Made by a program: the position numbers and the translations under genes. A DNA stretch of 64,000 bases from Sepioteuthis lessoniana (Eukaryota > Mollusca > Cephalopoda > Myopsida > Loliginidae). This document shows, one piece after another, positions 22,263-33,984 of this stretch; positions within the stretch are counted from its first letter, which is position 1; every line of letters begins with the position of its first letter. The stretch lies in assembly GCA_963585895.1 (NCBI GenBank), contig OY757921.1, forward strand, positions 86,639,177 through 86,703,176, read 5' to 3'. The notes under the pieces were generated by a model, which saw nothing but the letters and a program-made list of their open reading frames with translations, was not told where the DNA came from and made no database searches.

Positions 22263-22522
22263 GGGACATTGGCCCAGCGGTTAGAGTGTTCGCCAATGGC
22301 CCGGGAGACCTGGGTTCAATCCCAGGTCGAGTCATACCAAATACTTTAAAAATGGTACTTGATACCACCTTGCTTAACACTCAGCATTATAAGGCACGGT
22401 TCAAGGGTAAAGTGGAGCAATCCTGGGAATGGAGTAGCGCCCTCCCCTACACCTTGGTGTAGTAGCTATCGAAAAGGGAGCCTTCGGGTCACCCTCGACT
22501 ATGGTCGCTAACTTTACTTTAT
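22263..22522 (+). repeat. SINE family B, copy 4, full length
   Basis: Head GGGACATTGGCCCAGCGG / GGTTCAATCCCAGG, complete body, end CACCCTCGACTATGG then CTAACTTTACTTTATATATA. Starts directly at the edge of the palindrome. Confidence 0.92.
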
Positions 22523-22627
22523 ATATATAATAAATGGTCAGATGCGATAACTTTGGAATTATTCAGATTCAGAATATACGAGATTTCTCCATAAAATCCT
22601 CTTGGAGAGCTCTATGTATTACTATAG

Positions 22628-22870
22628 AGAAAGTAAATTCGCTGATCGTAGTTGGGGTTGACCCGCAGGCTCCCTTTTCATCAGCTACAACACTGAGGTG
22701 TAGAGGGGTGTGCTACTCGTTTCCCTGTATTTCTCCCCTTTATTCTTGATACGTACCTTTCAATGGTGAGTGTTAAGCAAGGGGGTATCAAATATTTATT
22801 TTTTGATTCTTTGGTATGACTCGACCTGAGATTGAACGCCGGTCTCCCGGGATATTGGCGAATACTCTTC
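22628..22870 (-). repeat. SINE family B, copy 5
   Basis: Minus-strand copy with its head at the right (GCCGGTCTCCCGGGAT). Followed by the flank shared with 20346-20500, so the two loci are duplicates; this one lacks the nested SINE A. Confidence 0.88.
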
Positions 22871-23040
22871 CCACTAGACAATAAAAATCTCACCCAGAGT
22901 TAATATACAACACGTGGATAATAAATAAATGAAATAAAAAGAGAAAGATGGAAACACCCCACACGGAGATTGAAACCCATGATATTGGAATGGTGACCAA
23001 GTATGAACCTGGTTCCCTTTGAAGTTTTACCTTCAATTAA

Positions 23041-23549
23041 AAAATGATCCTTTCTCCTTTTTCGTCAAGTTTTAACTTAATTTATTTGTCTTGGACTTTT
23101 AACTAAATAAAAGTTTTTTTCTCTTCACGCTCTATTTTACTTCCTACCTTACCTTTCTCTCTTCCTTCTTCCCCTGTCTTCTGAACTTTTCACTAACATG
23201 AGTTATAATTCTAACATTTTACTAAAAATAGAACCTCACGTTCCAAAAGTGAATCTTTTCCGTCGAGTTTCATATTCTATGTCGGGCTAACAGTACATTG
23301 TTCTTTCATTTAAGCCACATAATAGTATACACCGCTGACTTTTACAATGACCAAATTGAATAAAAACCATACATCCTTTTTTGTGTGTTAAAATGATAGT
23401 TTTTTATAGAACAAAATAACTAAGGATTTTGGACATCTTTTCCAAATGGATGGGGTCTTCATTCAAATGTTCTTTGCAAAAGGCCTCGAATTTTATTATT
23501 ATTATTTTTAGAGTAACGATTATTACAATTACTGGTAATTTATCATCAT

Positions 23550-23555
<6 letters not shown>
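23041..23555. other. AT-rich DNA, nothing recognised
   Basis: No gene or family was seen. Confidence 0.5.

Positions 23556-23606
<51 letters not shown>
23556..23606. repeat. (TAA)n microsatellite
   Basis: About 17 TAA units. A shorter run lies at 23803-23823, abutting the LINE relic. Confidence 0.97.
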
Positions 23607-23609
<3 letters not shown>

Positions 23610-23824
23610 TATTGTTATTGCTACCGTTATCATATCAATACTATTGATAGAAATAATGAGACTATTAATTATAACCAACCATTTTTCTCACTCTGACTTT
23701 TTCTGTTCATATGAAAAAGCTTAATAATTGAAAAATGGATAGTGATAATAAGAGTGAGATAAAATTAATGGTATCACTATTAATATTATCGGTAATGTAA
23801 TAATAATAATAATAATAATAATAC

Positions 23825-25480
23825 CTAATACAAACTGTCAGAATATACAGTCAAGAAATCATCATCATCATCATCATATCGTGCTGGCAGCACGGATATC
23901 CTTGACCCTCTCTCGCCACTCTTCCCTATCGTTCATCGCCCTAGGCAGGTCTTCAGGACAACAACCTGTATCCTCACATAGCTGCTGAATGTACGTTCGT
24001 GCTGGTCGTCCTGCTTTTGCGCGGCCATGTGTGGGGATCCATAAGAGTACATCTCTTATGAGTTCATCTCTGCTTCTCCAGCAATGTCCTGCATGTCTGA
24101 AGTCAAGAAATAGGAATGGAATTTAGCATAGAAAAATGCGCCATGCTGGTAATGGAAAGTGGCAAACGACACATGACTGAAGGAGTTGAACTACAAAATC
24201 AAGTAGTCATCAGAACGCTCAGAGAAAAGGACTCCTACAGATACTTGTGGATATTGGAAGCTGACGCCATCAAATAAGGGGAAATGAAAGAATAAAATAA
24301 AAAAAGCGTATCTCAGAAGAACGAGAAAATTATTCTGGACAAAACTCTACAGCAGGAACCTTCTGAAAGGGATAAATACCTGGGCTGGCTCTCTCCTAAG
24401 ATACTCGAGACCATTCTTGAAGTGGACCTAGGAAGAACTTAAACAAATCGACCAGAGAACAAGAAAACTAATGACCATGCATAGGGAATTGCATCCCAGA
24501 GACGACGTTGAAAGAATATAAGTGTCAAGAAGAGAGGGACGAAGAGGACTTGCTTGCATTGAAGATTGCGTTGACACATCGATACAACGACTCGAAGACA
24601 ATATAGAAAAGTTTGGAGGAAGACAGATCACAGCTACCAGAACCAATACTAACGACACAAGGACCAACGGAACGACAATAACCAGAAAAAGGTTGGGACA
24701 TAAACAACTATATGAACGTTTTAAGCTACTAACAAGTGACATATCCCAAGGGAAAACGTGGACGTAGCTAAGAAAAGAAAACCCCAAGAGAGAAACTGAA
24801 TCTCTTCAAACAGTAGAAAAAAAAAACAACGCCAAAAGGACCAACCAAATCAAACCGAGAATAGATATGACGAAACAAAATAGCAAATTTAGGTTATGTG
24901 GTGATAGAGATGAAACAATCATAAAAAAAGCGAATGAAGCAAATTAACACAGAAAGAGTATAAGACTAAGCACGAATGGGTGGGTAAGGTAATCCACTGG
25001 GAATTGTGCAAGAAAATGAAGTTTGAGGACGAGAATATATGATAGATGCACAATCCAGAATCTGTCTTGGAGAATAAGACACACAAACTTCCCTGGGATT
25101 TTGAGATAGAAATGTATCACCTAATCTCGGCCAGACGACATGACCTTATAATAATATACAAAAAGAGAGAACTTGCAGAATTGATGACTTTGCAGTTAAA
25201 GCGTACCACAGAGTAAAATTGAAAGAATGCGAAAAGAGGTATATGTATCTCGACCTTGCTTGGGAATTGAAAAACCGTGGAACATGAAAGTGACGATTAT
25301 ACCAATTGTAATTGGTGCTCTTGGTACAGTCATGAAAGGATTGGTACTAGGATTGGAGGACTTGGAAATAACGGGACGGGTGAACACTGTCCAAACTACA
25401 GCATTGTTGAGATTTGCCAGAATACTGAGAAGAGTCCTGGAGACTTGAGGTGACTTGCTGTTACTCAAACTCCAGTAAAA
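23825..25480 (+). pseudogene. R2-type LINE (second family): RT end to restriction-like endonuclease
   Basis: The decayed protein reads QEIGMEFSIEKCAMLVMESGKR (late RT), then EGRRGLACIEDCVDTSIQRLED and ISQGKTWT. After that comes a zinc-knuckle start FRLCGDRDETI. Next is the RLE block LISARRHDLIIIYKK, where the usual RPD proline is His. It ends PWNMKVTIIPIVIGALGT, VQTTALLRFARILRRVLET. Frameshifts and stops occur throughout. The last part (25196-25448) keeps a 73-codon frame. An RTE 3' fragment sits at 23859-24106. The tail is repeated at 25560-25850. Other copies are on the minus strand at 37950-43110. Confidence 0.85.
23859..24106 (-). pseudogene. RTE LINE 3' end inserted in R2-type LINE
   Basis: Short 5'-truncated copy, (CAT)n tail at left, ending TGTCCTGCATGTCTG. 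Flanked by AGTCAAGAAAT on both sides (about 23849-23859 and 24101-24112), an 11-bp target duplication in the host LINE coding sequence. Confidence 0.9.
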
Positions 25481-25559
25481 AAAAAAAAAATCTGCTAACG
25501 CTGATGTGAAAAACTCTCAAGGAGTAAATAATAAAAAGAAAAAAGTAAATTCAAAATAA

Positions 25560-25850
25560 AGTGAAAAGAAACATAAATACCTGGACCTTGCTTGGGAATT
25601 GAAAAAATTGTGGAACATGAAAGTGACGGTTTAACCAATTGTAACTGGTGCTCTTGGTACAGTCACCGAAAGATTGGTAAAGGGACTGGTGGATTGGGAA
25701 ACAACAGGATGGGTGAAGACAATCCAAACTACAGCATTGCCATGATCGGCCAGAATACTAAGAAGAGTTCTGGAAACTTGAGGAGACTTGTTGTCACTCA
25801 CACTCCAGTGAAAGACCATCAGCCTACGTTGATGTAAAAAAAACTTTCAA
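25560..25850 (+). pseudogene. Tandem extra copy of the R2-type LINE tail
   Basis: TACCTGGACCTTGCTTGGGAA through ACTCCAGTGAAAGACCATCAG repeats the 3' end of the element at 25240-25540. Read-through gives VEHESDGLTNCNWCSWYSH in a shifted frame. It is a tail-only duplicate. Confidence 0.8.
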
Positions 25851-25867
25851 AGAATAATACTTATAAA

Positions 25868-26118
25868 GTAAGTAAAGTTAGTGAGCGTTGTCGAAGGCGA
25901 CCCGAAGGCTCCTTTTTCTATAGTTACTACACTGAGGTGTAAAGGAGGGTGCTGCAACTTTCGCTGGATTGCTCCACTTTACCGTTGATCCTTACCTTAT
26001 ACTGCTGAGTGTTAAGCAAGGTGGCATCAAGTACCATTTTTAGGTCTTCGGTATGACTCGACCTCGGATTGAACCCCAGTCTCCCGGGCCATTGGCTAAC
26101 ACTCTACTCATTTGGCTA
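25868..26118 (-). repeat. SINE family B, copy 6
   Basis: Minus strand; AAGTAAAGTTAGTGAGCG at the 3' end, tRNA-like head with CTCCCGGGCCATTGG at the right. Confidence 0.88.
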
Positions 26119-26180
26119 ATGGGTTAAAGCCATCCTTGCAGAAGAAAAGGATTTAACCAATGACACTGGGACGTTATACA

Positions 26181-26467
26181 TATTTACCAACCCCTCCGCT
26201 CGGGCAGTATATGACACAATGTCATTTCTAAGCGGAGTTTAACAGGTTTGAATTAAGAGTTTTCCTTCTCTCAGACTAGTTGCCTCACCAAGGCTGAAGA
26301 ACCCAGTTTGCCCTACTATTTTACCTATACCTAGAGGAAGAACAATTGGATTCATACCTTTCCAAAGGGTATGTGTGCAATGTGAAATGCAATCAGTCTC
26401 GTCCAGGATTTGAACTTGTGTCGCCATCTCTATTTCCTACGACGATAACCATTACACCACGGGCACC
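26181..26467 (-). repeat. SINE family A, copy 4
   Basis: Minus-strand full copy (TATTTACCAACCCC to CACCACGGGCACC). Flanked by TGGGACGTTATA and TGGGAGGTTATA, a 12-bp duplication with one mismatch. Confidence 0.9.
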
Positions 26468-26477
26468 TGTGGGAGGT

Positions 26478-26600
26478 TATAAGCGGGTCCATACCAAGTG
26501 TATTAGTTCAAACGTGAATCTTATAGCGCGACTAAAGTTCGAACTCACCTACTATGATGTAGCAGTCCATGACACTAACCACTATACAACGAAAACTCTC
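26478..26600 (-). repeat. SINE family D head fragment
   Basis: GCGACTAAAGTTCGAACTC (B box side) and CAGTCCATGACACTAACC (A box side) match the head of family D. The body is missing. Confidence 0.65.
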
Positions 26601-27136
26601 CCATTTTGGTTTTTCATAAGTGTCCTAATATATATTTTTAAGAAACAGCTACGTTAAAATATAAAAATATGATTATCTAATCTGTAGACATAAAATAACC
26701 TTAGACAGGTTGACATGCCGATAAAATCAATCTTTGATTGGATTGTACAATTCTTAGTATATTAAACCCTAAATAATGTGAATTTTTATCTTTGAAAAAT
26801 ACCGATTATTTTTTAAAAGTTTTTACAAATAATTGGATGGTTGCTTGTCTTTTAATAACATATCAAATAAACTTTTTTTATGAATTTATTAGCGAATAGT
26901 TTTTAGATAACTTTATTTCTAAATGAGTCAAAGTTTATTTGTGTGCACTCAGATATTTTCAAGTATTCCGATCTTAATTGCATAATACTATTCATGATTC
27001 ATTTGTTTGCACGCATTTAAATGATTTCACATATTGCTATCTGACACTAATAACAATATCTAATATTAATCATTTATTTGCTCACAGTTTTGCTATCCAA
27101 AATTAGAAATTCTAATGATCAATTCAATATAATACG
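26601..27136. other. AT-rich DNA, nothing recognised
   Basis: A family C/D tail-like block (CAGGTTGACATGCCGATAAA) lies near 26705. Otherwise no feature. Confidence 0.45.
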
Positions 27137-27380
27137 AACAAACTGAACACAGATGTAAGGTTTAAAAACTAATAATAATAATTATCCTAAGTAAATAATT
27201 GAAGACTTCTATTGAACCCATAGAACCTTACCATCAGATATAGTTTAGTGTCAGGACACACGTTGGTAGAACGTCTTACTCCTCTGCAGGTGTGCCCTCT
27301 GCTTACTCTAAAGCCGCAGCCGAGCGGTCAGTGAATATTTAGGAATTGTTTATTTTACCCTATTGGAGTTTTATACCAAC

Positions 27381-27669
27381 CATATTTACCAACCCCTCTG
27401 CTCGGGCAGGTTATGACACAAGGTCAATTTTTAAGCGGAGTTTAACAGGTTTGAATTCAGAGTTTTCCTTCTCCTAGACTAGTTGCCTCACGAAGGCTGA
27501 ATAACACAGTCTGTCCTACTATTTACCCATAGCTGGAGGGAGAATAATTGGATTCATACCTTTCCCAAGGGTATTAGTGCTATGTGAAATGTAATCAGTC
27601 TCGTCCAGTATTTGAACTCGTGTCGCCGTGTCCATTTCCTACGACGATAAATATTACACCACGGGCACC
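27381..27669 (-). repeat. SINE family A, copy 5
   Basis: Minus-strand full copy in duplication unit 1. It has TTGGAGTTTTATACCAAC only on its left side, as expected if it was copied with the unit rather than inserted independently. Confidence 0.9.
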
Positions 27670-27919
27670 TCCTAAAACAATCTGCACACAGATGTAAGGT
27701 TTAAAAACTAATAATAATAATTATCCTAAGTAAATAATTGAAGACTTCTATTGAACCCATAGAACCTTACCATCAGATATAGTTTAGTGCCAGGACACAC
27801 GTTAGTAGGACGTCTTACTCCTCGGCAGGTGTGTCCTCTGCTTACTTTAAAGCCGCAGCCGAGCGGTCAGTGAATATTTAGGAATTGTTTATTTTACACT
27901 ATTGGAGTTTTATACCAAG

Positions 27920-28209
27920 CATATTTACCCAACCCCTCCACTCGGGCAGGATATGACACAAGGTCAATTTTTTAAGCGGAGTTTAACAGGTTTCAATTCA
28001 GAGTTTTCCTTCTCCTAGACTAGTTGCCTCACTAAGGCTGAAGAACCTAGTCTGCCCTAGTATTTACCCATAGCTGGAGGGAGAATAATTGGATTCATAC
28101 CTTTCCTAAGGGTATTAGTGCTACGTGAAATGCAATCAGTCTCGTCGAGGATTTGAACTCGTGTCGCCGTGCTCATTTCCTACGACGATAATCATTACAC
28201 CACGGGCAC
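27920..28209 (-). repeat. SINE family A, copy 6
   Basis: Minus-strand full copy in unit 2. Flanked on both sides by ATTGGAGTTTTATACCAAC (left 27901-27919 with one change, right 28210-28228), so this side preserves the original insertion duplication. Confidence 0.92.
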
Positions 28210-28261
28210 ATTGGAGTTTTATACCAACGGTAAGGTCTTCACGTAAATGACACTCCAAAGT

Positions 28262-28860
28262 TTTGATTGCTCAGTTGGCTCGGGCTGTACAATACACCGA
28301 CTGCTTTTCTGCTGAGGAGTAAGACCCCCACGACGAGGGCTCTGTGGCCTACTCGGCTGGGGATGTAGAATATACTGACTGCTTTTCTGCAGAACAGTAA
28401 GACCCTTACAACCGATGTTATTGATATGATACTAGATAATCTGATGGTGAGGTGCCAGTAATGCTGGAGCTTTGGAGGATGCAGAGTACCCCTCCATTGC
28501 CATCCCTCCAGGTCCAAGTCTGGCCTGACGTGATAGCATCTTATACGGTCCTCTCTATGGGTCAAATATAACTAAATTGCTTACTTATGCTAAACCGAAT
28601 TGTTTAAAAGAGAACTGTTTTCCACATTGAAACTGCGTACTTAAACTAAACTGAACTGTTTGAAATAAAATTGTGTTTAACAATGAAATTTTGTATTTAT
28701 GCTAAATTGAATTGTTTGAAATAGAACTGCTTTGACATTTAACTGTTTGTATACAAAAAAAATAAACTTATACTAAAATGAATTGTTTAAATTTTGATTT
28801 GGCGTTGAATGACCCGAAAAAGTTTGATTACGCTGAAAAACAAAACAAGCAACAAACCAA
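28262..28860 (+). repeat. SINE-like family C, copy with duplicated head
   Basis: The head occurs twice in a row (CGGGCTGTACAATACACCG at 28279 and CGGCTGGGGATGTAGAATA near 28354). Then come the body, tail units with CTAAACTGAACTG, and an end tail GATTTGGCGTTGAATGACC. Confidence 0.85.
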
Positions 28861-29024
28861 CTAATATTTAGAGAGATGAATGTCCTTTTGTAAGACTGAA
28901 CCTCTGGTTCACAGACACGAAATCATTGCTGGGAATCAAATCGTGAGATGCTTTTTTTCTATTAGTATTATTTTGAACAAGTGCATATATTATTATTTTG
29001 AACAAGTGACGACTCATTTCCGAT

Positions 29025-29330
29025 GAAAACCCAGTCGGCTCCATCTCTGCAAATGAGTAAGACCCTCCTCAACGAGTGTCCTGCATATGATATTAAACAA
29101 TCTGATGGTGAGGCTCTGGTTTTGGAATTTTGGGGAATGCAGAATATCACTTCATTGCCATGGCTCCCAAGTCCATTCTGACCAGGAGTGTTAGTACCTT
29201 AAGGGTGGGGTCTCTCCAATGAGTCAAATACAACAGTTTTATATTTAAACTGTGTAGAAACAAATGACTCATGTTAAATTGAATTGTTAGAAGTAGAACT
29301 ATTTAATGATTCAACTGTTTAAAATGACTG
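29025..29330 (+). repeat. SINE-like family C fragment
   Basis: AACGAGTGTCCTGC, CAATCTGATGGTGAGG and CATTGCCATGGCTCCCAAG identify the head. The tail units are diverged. The stretch 29331-29714 shows only weak TTAAATTGAAT-type repeats. Confidence 0.75.
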
Positions 29331-29714
29331 ATATTTAATTGAATTATAAGTGATACATAGCAATACGTAAAATTCTTTAACTGCGTTACTAAATTAAATT
29401 ATCGATATTAGATAGCAATGCTGGGGACTATTTGACTGTACGCATAAAAATGAATCGTGTTCAATGGAATAATTTGCGTTAAATAGTAATACTTATAACT
29501 CCTTCACTGTCTCCAAACAAATGATTTAAATTGAATAGAATCATTCATGTTAGATAACAATAATTGAAACCATTTAACTGTGTAGAAACAATAGAATTAC
29601 TGATTTGGAAACAAATTAGTTCTAACTCTATTGAAATTGAAATGACATACAGACTATTCACTTATAAATTATATGTATATCGATTTAAATATGTGCAAAT
29701 AAATGACTGATATC

Positions 29715-30300
29715 GAATTGTTTGGGTTTTATGGCATATCAACATTTGCTGATTATTTAATGCCTAATCCATTTCATACTAATAAACATTTCTATTTCAA
29801 ACAATTCTGTGTAGCATAAAAAACAGTTCAATTTCAAACAATTCAGTTCAGCATAAGGACTTGGTTTAAATGTTAAAACAGTTCTATTTCAAACAATTAC
29901 GTTTAATACAGTCTAAATGTCAAAAACGTTTCTATTTCAAGCTATTCAGTTTGGTCAAAAGTTCTAATTCAAACAATTCAATTTAGTATAAGTATAGTCT
30001 TGAAACAAACACAATTAATGGTCAAAACAGTTCTATTTCAAGTAATTCAGTTTGGCATAAGTACGCAATTTAGTTCCATTTGACACATATATAGGACCCT
30101 ATCAATTGCTACCACTCCGAGTTGACCTGGAAGTGATGGCAATGAAGGGGTACTCTGCATTCCCTGAAGCTCTAGCATTTCTGTAACCTCACCATCAGAT
30201 TGTTTAGTGATATATCCAGGACACTTGTTGGTGAGGGGTCTTACCCATCTGCAGAGGTGCAGTCGGTGTATTTTATTGCCCCTGCCGACCGTGCAAATAT
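29715..30300 (-). repeat. SINE-like family C, long-tailed copy
   Basis: Minus strand. The tail TTTTATGGCATATCAAC at the left is followed by about six AACAATTCAGTTTAG...AGT units. The head CACCATCAGATTGTTTAGTG is at the right, ending CGGTGTATTTTATTGCCCC. Confidence 0.88.
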
Positions 30301-30434
30301 TAAAATGTTTGTTACATAGCAATACATGAAACCATTTGACTCTGTGCGAAGATCCTGATGAAGTTTTTATTTTATTAATGTGGTACTGTATTGCCACTGC
30401 AAAAATCTTGTGCTCTTCTTTCTGTGAAACAATC

Positions 30435-30459
<25 letters not shown>

Positions 30460-30468
<9 letters not shown>

Positions 30469-31096
30469 AAATTTCGTTGAACATAATAGACATTTTCTGT
30501 CTACATATGTTCTTCTTGATCCGTTCATATGGCCATATTGCTTTTATCGTATTCGGTGGGAATTGATTGATGTATTTTCCATAATTGTATGTATCCCAAG
30601 TACTTTCTGTCCGACTTTGGGCCATCATCAGCGGAGGATCTATTACAAAAGGGATGTAACTTTTGTTTTTGCATTACTATTATGAAAGAGCGTCTTTACC
30701 GTTGGAGTGTATAGCGTATGCTTTTAAATGGGTTTCAATAAATAGTGTCAGTAGCTAAAGACATTTAAGTACATTAGCACTGATTTGAAAATTAATTCTG
30801 TTAAGTGTCGGTTGCATGTTTCTTATATGTAGTGCTTCTAGAATCTGTAGTTTTTGTTTATATTTCTGGTGTTCTCATATTGTTGTGTTGTCGGTGAGAA
30901 TTTTTCGTAATTCTGTTATTGGGCATTAATGCTTTTTTGATGCTGAGCTATTGAACTTGTATCAGAAAAGTGCATTGTAAGTCTCCTCGATTGGGTTGTT
31001 GAGGTTAAACCAACATATATATTATTACTATCAGTGATACAATCTCCTTAAGGACATTTAAATTTATATATAACGTTGGATTTTTGCAAAACCCCA

Positions 31097-31110
<14 letters not shown>
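30460..31110. repeat. Dispersed repeat E, copy 1
   Basis: About 640 bp similar along its length to 45305-45935. Both begin right after a (TA)n tract with CAAATTTCGTTGAACATAAT and contain CGACTTTGGGCCATCATCAG, GAAAATTAATTCTGTTAA, and GATACAATCTCCT near the end. On the minus strand both keep a similar peptide (MMAQSR, YNYGKYINQFP, YERI, SIMFNEI), so a coding origin is possible. The function is unknown to me. Confidence 0.8.
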
Positions 31111-31142
<32 letters not shown>

Positions 31143-31314
31143 CCTTAGTTTCATCTTATTATATTTTAGACATGAAATTTTTAATCATGAAACCAGCATA
31201 AAGTTTTGAGATATCTTTCTTTTAGGTGTTATCTTGCTCTGCTGTCCAGTCTTTAAGCACTTTCTTGATTTAAGAAAAAAAGTTGAATTAAAGAAGAGAA
31301 ATAATACGAAACGG

Positions 31315-31350
<36 letters not shown>
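31315..31350. repeat. (GATA)n microsatellite
   Basis: Nine ATAG units. The flanks 31111-31310 and 31351-31700 show a (TA)n run at 31096-31141 and nothing else. Confidence 0.97.
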
Positions 31351-31709
31351 TATCTGATGGTGCTAGAATTGAGCATGCGTTATTCTAATGTACTGCGGGA
31401 CATTTTATATATAGACTCGACTTTTTAAAATAATACTTGACTATGTACATTAGATACTCGCTGACTTTTCTATCGCATGAAAAGTAAACATTTTCACTCA
31501 CCTTTGCAAGATCCTATTTCATATTCGTGTAACTTTCAGCCCGGACATGTCAGTCGTAGGATCTGTGGTAGCGTTTTCCTATCAATCAAAGTAGTTGTTT
31601 CCTATCGCAAAGCTGAGAGGCAAAAAGATTCCCAAACATAAATTGCGAAAATCTATAGGGACTGAATTTGAGAGAGATCCACTTGAATATGCGCTGTAAA
31701 CAACCCTTG

Positions 31710-31756
<47 letters not shown>

Positions 31757-31759
31757 TAT

Positions 31760-32062
31760 ATTAGGGCATTAGGGTGCACGGTTAGAGTAATGTTTTAGTC
31801 GTGCGAAATGGAATCAGCATCCCAGGCTCAAATCCTGGATAAGATGGCTTTCGTTTCTCTTTGCGGTAATTGCATTGGGAAAGGTAGGAATTGAGATTGC
31901 CCCTTATCCTCACCCTATACAACTAAAGGTAGATAGTGAGCAAGACTAAATTCTTGAATATCGGTAAGCAAACCAGTCTAAAAGAAGGATAATCAATTTA
32001 AATCAGCTTTACTCCTCTTAAAATTTACCTTGTTTGGCATTTTGACCGTGGCAGTCGGGTTA
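31760..32062 (+). repeat. Old SINE related to family A
   Basis: Head GGGTGCACGGTTAGAG and CAGGCTCAAATCCTGG (A and B boxes). Core GCATTGGGAAAGGTAGGAA, tail-side TTTACTCCTCTTAAAATTTACC then CAGTCGGGTTAG. Similar plan to family A but diverged throughout. Framed by (TA)n tracts at 31711-31753 and 32068-32107. Confidence 0.75.
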
Positions 32063-32063
32063 G

Positions 32064-32105
<42 letters not shown>

Positions 32106-32110
<5 letters not shown>

Positions 32111-32262
32111 CATCCACAGAGAGACTGCTTTGTTGTATCACAACTCATTAGTGTGGCTAGACACGCAGGACGCTTCAAGCAGAGATTGAAACCCGCTCAA
32201 TTTCACATTAGACTAAGTATCATACCACTCAGCCATCAGTAGACCTACGTCAGCTCGGGAAT
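32106..32262 (-). repeat. tRNA-headed SINE with hammerhead motif (HH2), copy 1
   Basis: On the minus strand: tRNA-like head with A box (TGGCTGAGTGGTATGATAC) and B box (GGGTTTCAATCTC). Next is GCGTCCTGCGTGTCTAGCC, then a hammerhead-like module (32109-32160), then (TA)n. The module keeps a perfect stem II (GTTGT / ACAAC), but its core is mutated (CTAATGA for CTGATGA, and AAAG for GAAA). This copy should not cleave. Confidence 0.75.
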
Positions 32263-33130
32263 AATATGGCATTATGTAGTAGCTTTCGTTTGTTTACCTT
32301 TTGCCTTACTGGATACCAGAGTGCTCAATTCTTACGAAGAGCTTTATATATAAATATATATATATATGAAATGACGGATTTCGAGTGTGACCGATCTCGT
32401 ATTTTTAGCTGCAAAAAGGCCTTTTTATCATATTTTACGTTTAATGAATGAACCCAAACATTTGACTATATCAGACTGCAAAAATATTTCTTTAACATTA
32501 TATAGGCAATAACATCAAGAGAAAACATTCAAACACTTCTTTATACTTGCAAAACTAGTCTAATACAATTAACATCGATGCAAAACTGTAAATAAATAAT
32601 GTAATCTAGACCTTGATGTAGCCTACATGTGTACTTCCAAACATACTGAGACGTCACAACTGGTACACAATATCATTAACAATAAAATAATGACACATCT
32701 ATTTCTAAGTACGCTTGGTGGTAAAATCTATTTCTTTTTTATGTCTATGCGCAAACACTTTGGATCAAAGTTATGGCAAGGATAGGTCCAGAAACGATGT
32801 TTTTTTCGAATTTTTTCTGCATTGTTTTGAGATTAAACGGAGTGGTCTCCCATATCACGAGTCTATTTTGGTCACGTGACAAGTTGAATTGGAGGAATCC
32901 GCCTCTTTCACGAACAAGCCTTGAGTAGACGAGTGGGTTCACTCTTCTTATAGAGCACATGTTCTGTTCTAGAGCAGAGCAGAGTAAGAGGTTTCCAGCT
33001 TTTTGAGGTATGGACTTGCCTGTTTATTCCTTGAACGCTTGTGATTTTTGTATAGCCTTGAGTAAGAACTTAGTTCCAACTAATATATATATATATATAT
33101 ACAAATAAATATCTTTATTATATTAATTAC
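32263..33130. other. AT-rich DNA, no recognised gene
   Basis: 32270-32370 (AGCTTTCGTTTGTTTAC ... CCAGAGTGCTCAATTCTT) is shared with 57750-57810, beyond the HH2 head. So the HH2 neighbourhood repeat is longer than the SINE itself. The rest is unrecognised. Confidence 0.5.
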
Positions 33131-33132
33131 CG

Positions 33133-33720
33133 AGCCATTGACCGAATGAGTAGAGTGTTTGCCAATGGTCCGGGAGACTGGGGTTCAATCCCAGGTCGAG
33201 TCATACCAAAGACTCAAAAAATGGTACTTGATTCCGCCTTGCTTAACACTCTGCATTATATGGTAAGGATCAAGGGTAAAGTGGAGTTGGAGATTGCATA
33301 CGTCGTTCGAGAAAGCTTCGAGGCGATGCATTGGAAACGTATGCCTTTTTCTCATCAACTTTTAATCAAATATTGAACAGATGAATACAGGTATAATGTA
33401 GAAAGCAGGTATGGAGTAATCCGTGCCTGGACCGAGATTTGGGTCCATGTCCAACGAGGCTCAACATGCCCACATTGCATTAAGTGGACCGATGACCGGC
33501 ATAGTCAAGCAGGGTCCGAGCCTCGGTTCTTACCCGACTTTCCCCTCTCCTAATCCCCACTTTAATCCGACTTAAGCCGAGTCATTGACCTTGTGTCAAG
33601 TCCTGTCTGGTGGGAGGCAGAGACACATACCGCCTCCCGTACACCTTGGTGTGGTAGCTATTGAAAAGGGAGCATTCAGGTCACCCTTGACTAAGGTCGT
33701 CAGCTTTACCTACTTATTAT
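33133..33720 (+). repeat. SINE family B, copy 7, interrupted
   Basis: 33133-33287 holds the head (GGGGTTCAATCCCAGG) to AAAGTGGAG. 33633-33720 resumes at CGCCTCCCGTACACCTTGG and continues to the 3' end. The 345 bp in between are foreign (33288-33632). Confidence 0.88.
33288..33632 (+). repeat. Insertion in SINE B, with repeat F
   Basis: The first 105 bp (TGCATACGTCGTTCGAGAAAG ... GAACAGATGAATAC) occur inverted at 37392-37492 with about 95 percent identity. The last part (CCTTGTGTCAAGTCCTG) resembles the SINE A 3' end. The ends were not resolved to a target duplication. Confidence 0.65.
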
Positions 33721-33984
33721 ATTAATTGACTTGTTCTGTTTCCAACTGAATATTCTGTATTAGGGATAACCGAATGCGTTATAAGAAAGGGGGTATTATC
33801 CATGAAATGACACTTCGTTAAATCTTATAACGTGGAAAACTTGTCTAAAATGCCGTTCATTGTACGCGTCAATACAACACACCTAAATTGACTGTTACCA
33901 AACACCGATGATTTTGCATCTACGCTATCCTGACTTAAATATATAATTTCATTCAATAATATTGAGCACGTTTTATACCTACAT

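Larger units (their letters stand above)
27137..28209. repeat. Tandem duplication, 539-bp period, each unit with a SINE A
   Basis: 27137-27669 and 27676-28209 are near-identical. Both contain ACACAGATGTAAGG, a reverse family C head fragment (CCATCAGATATAGTTTAGT) and a minus-strand SINE A. The breakpoint coincides with the 5' end of the SINE. Confidence 0.93.

Noticed and set aside
23859-23880. Tandem CAT/ATG runs as stand-alone microsatellites or a CRISPR-like array
   Set aside because: They are the 3' tails of RTE insertions; no spacer-repeat structure exists anywhere in the window.
30600-30640. CTGATGATGGCC on the minus strand as a ribozyme core
   Set aside because: No GAAA follows after a possible stem II; it belongs to repeat E.
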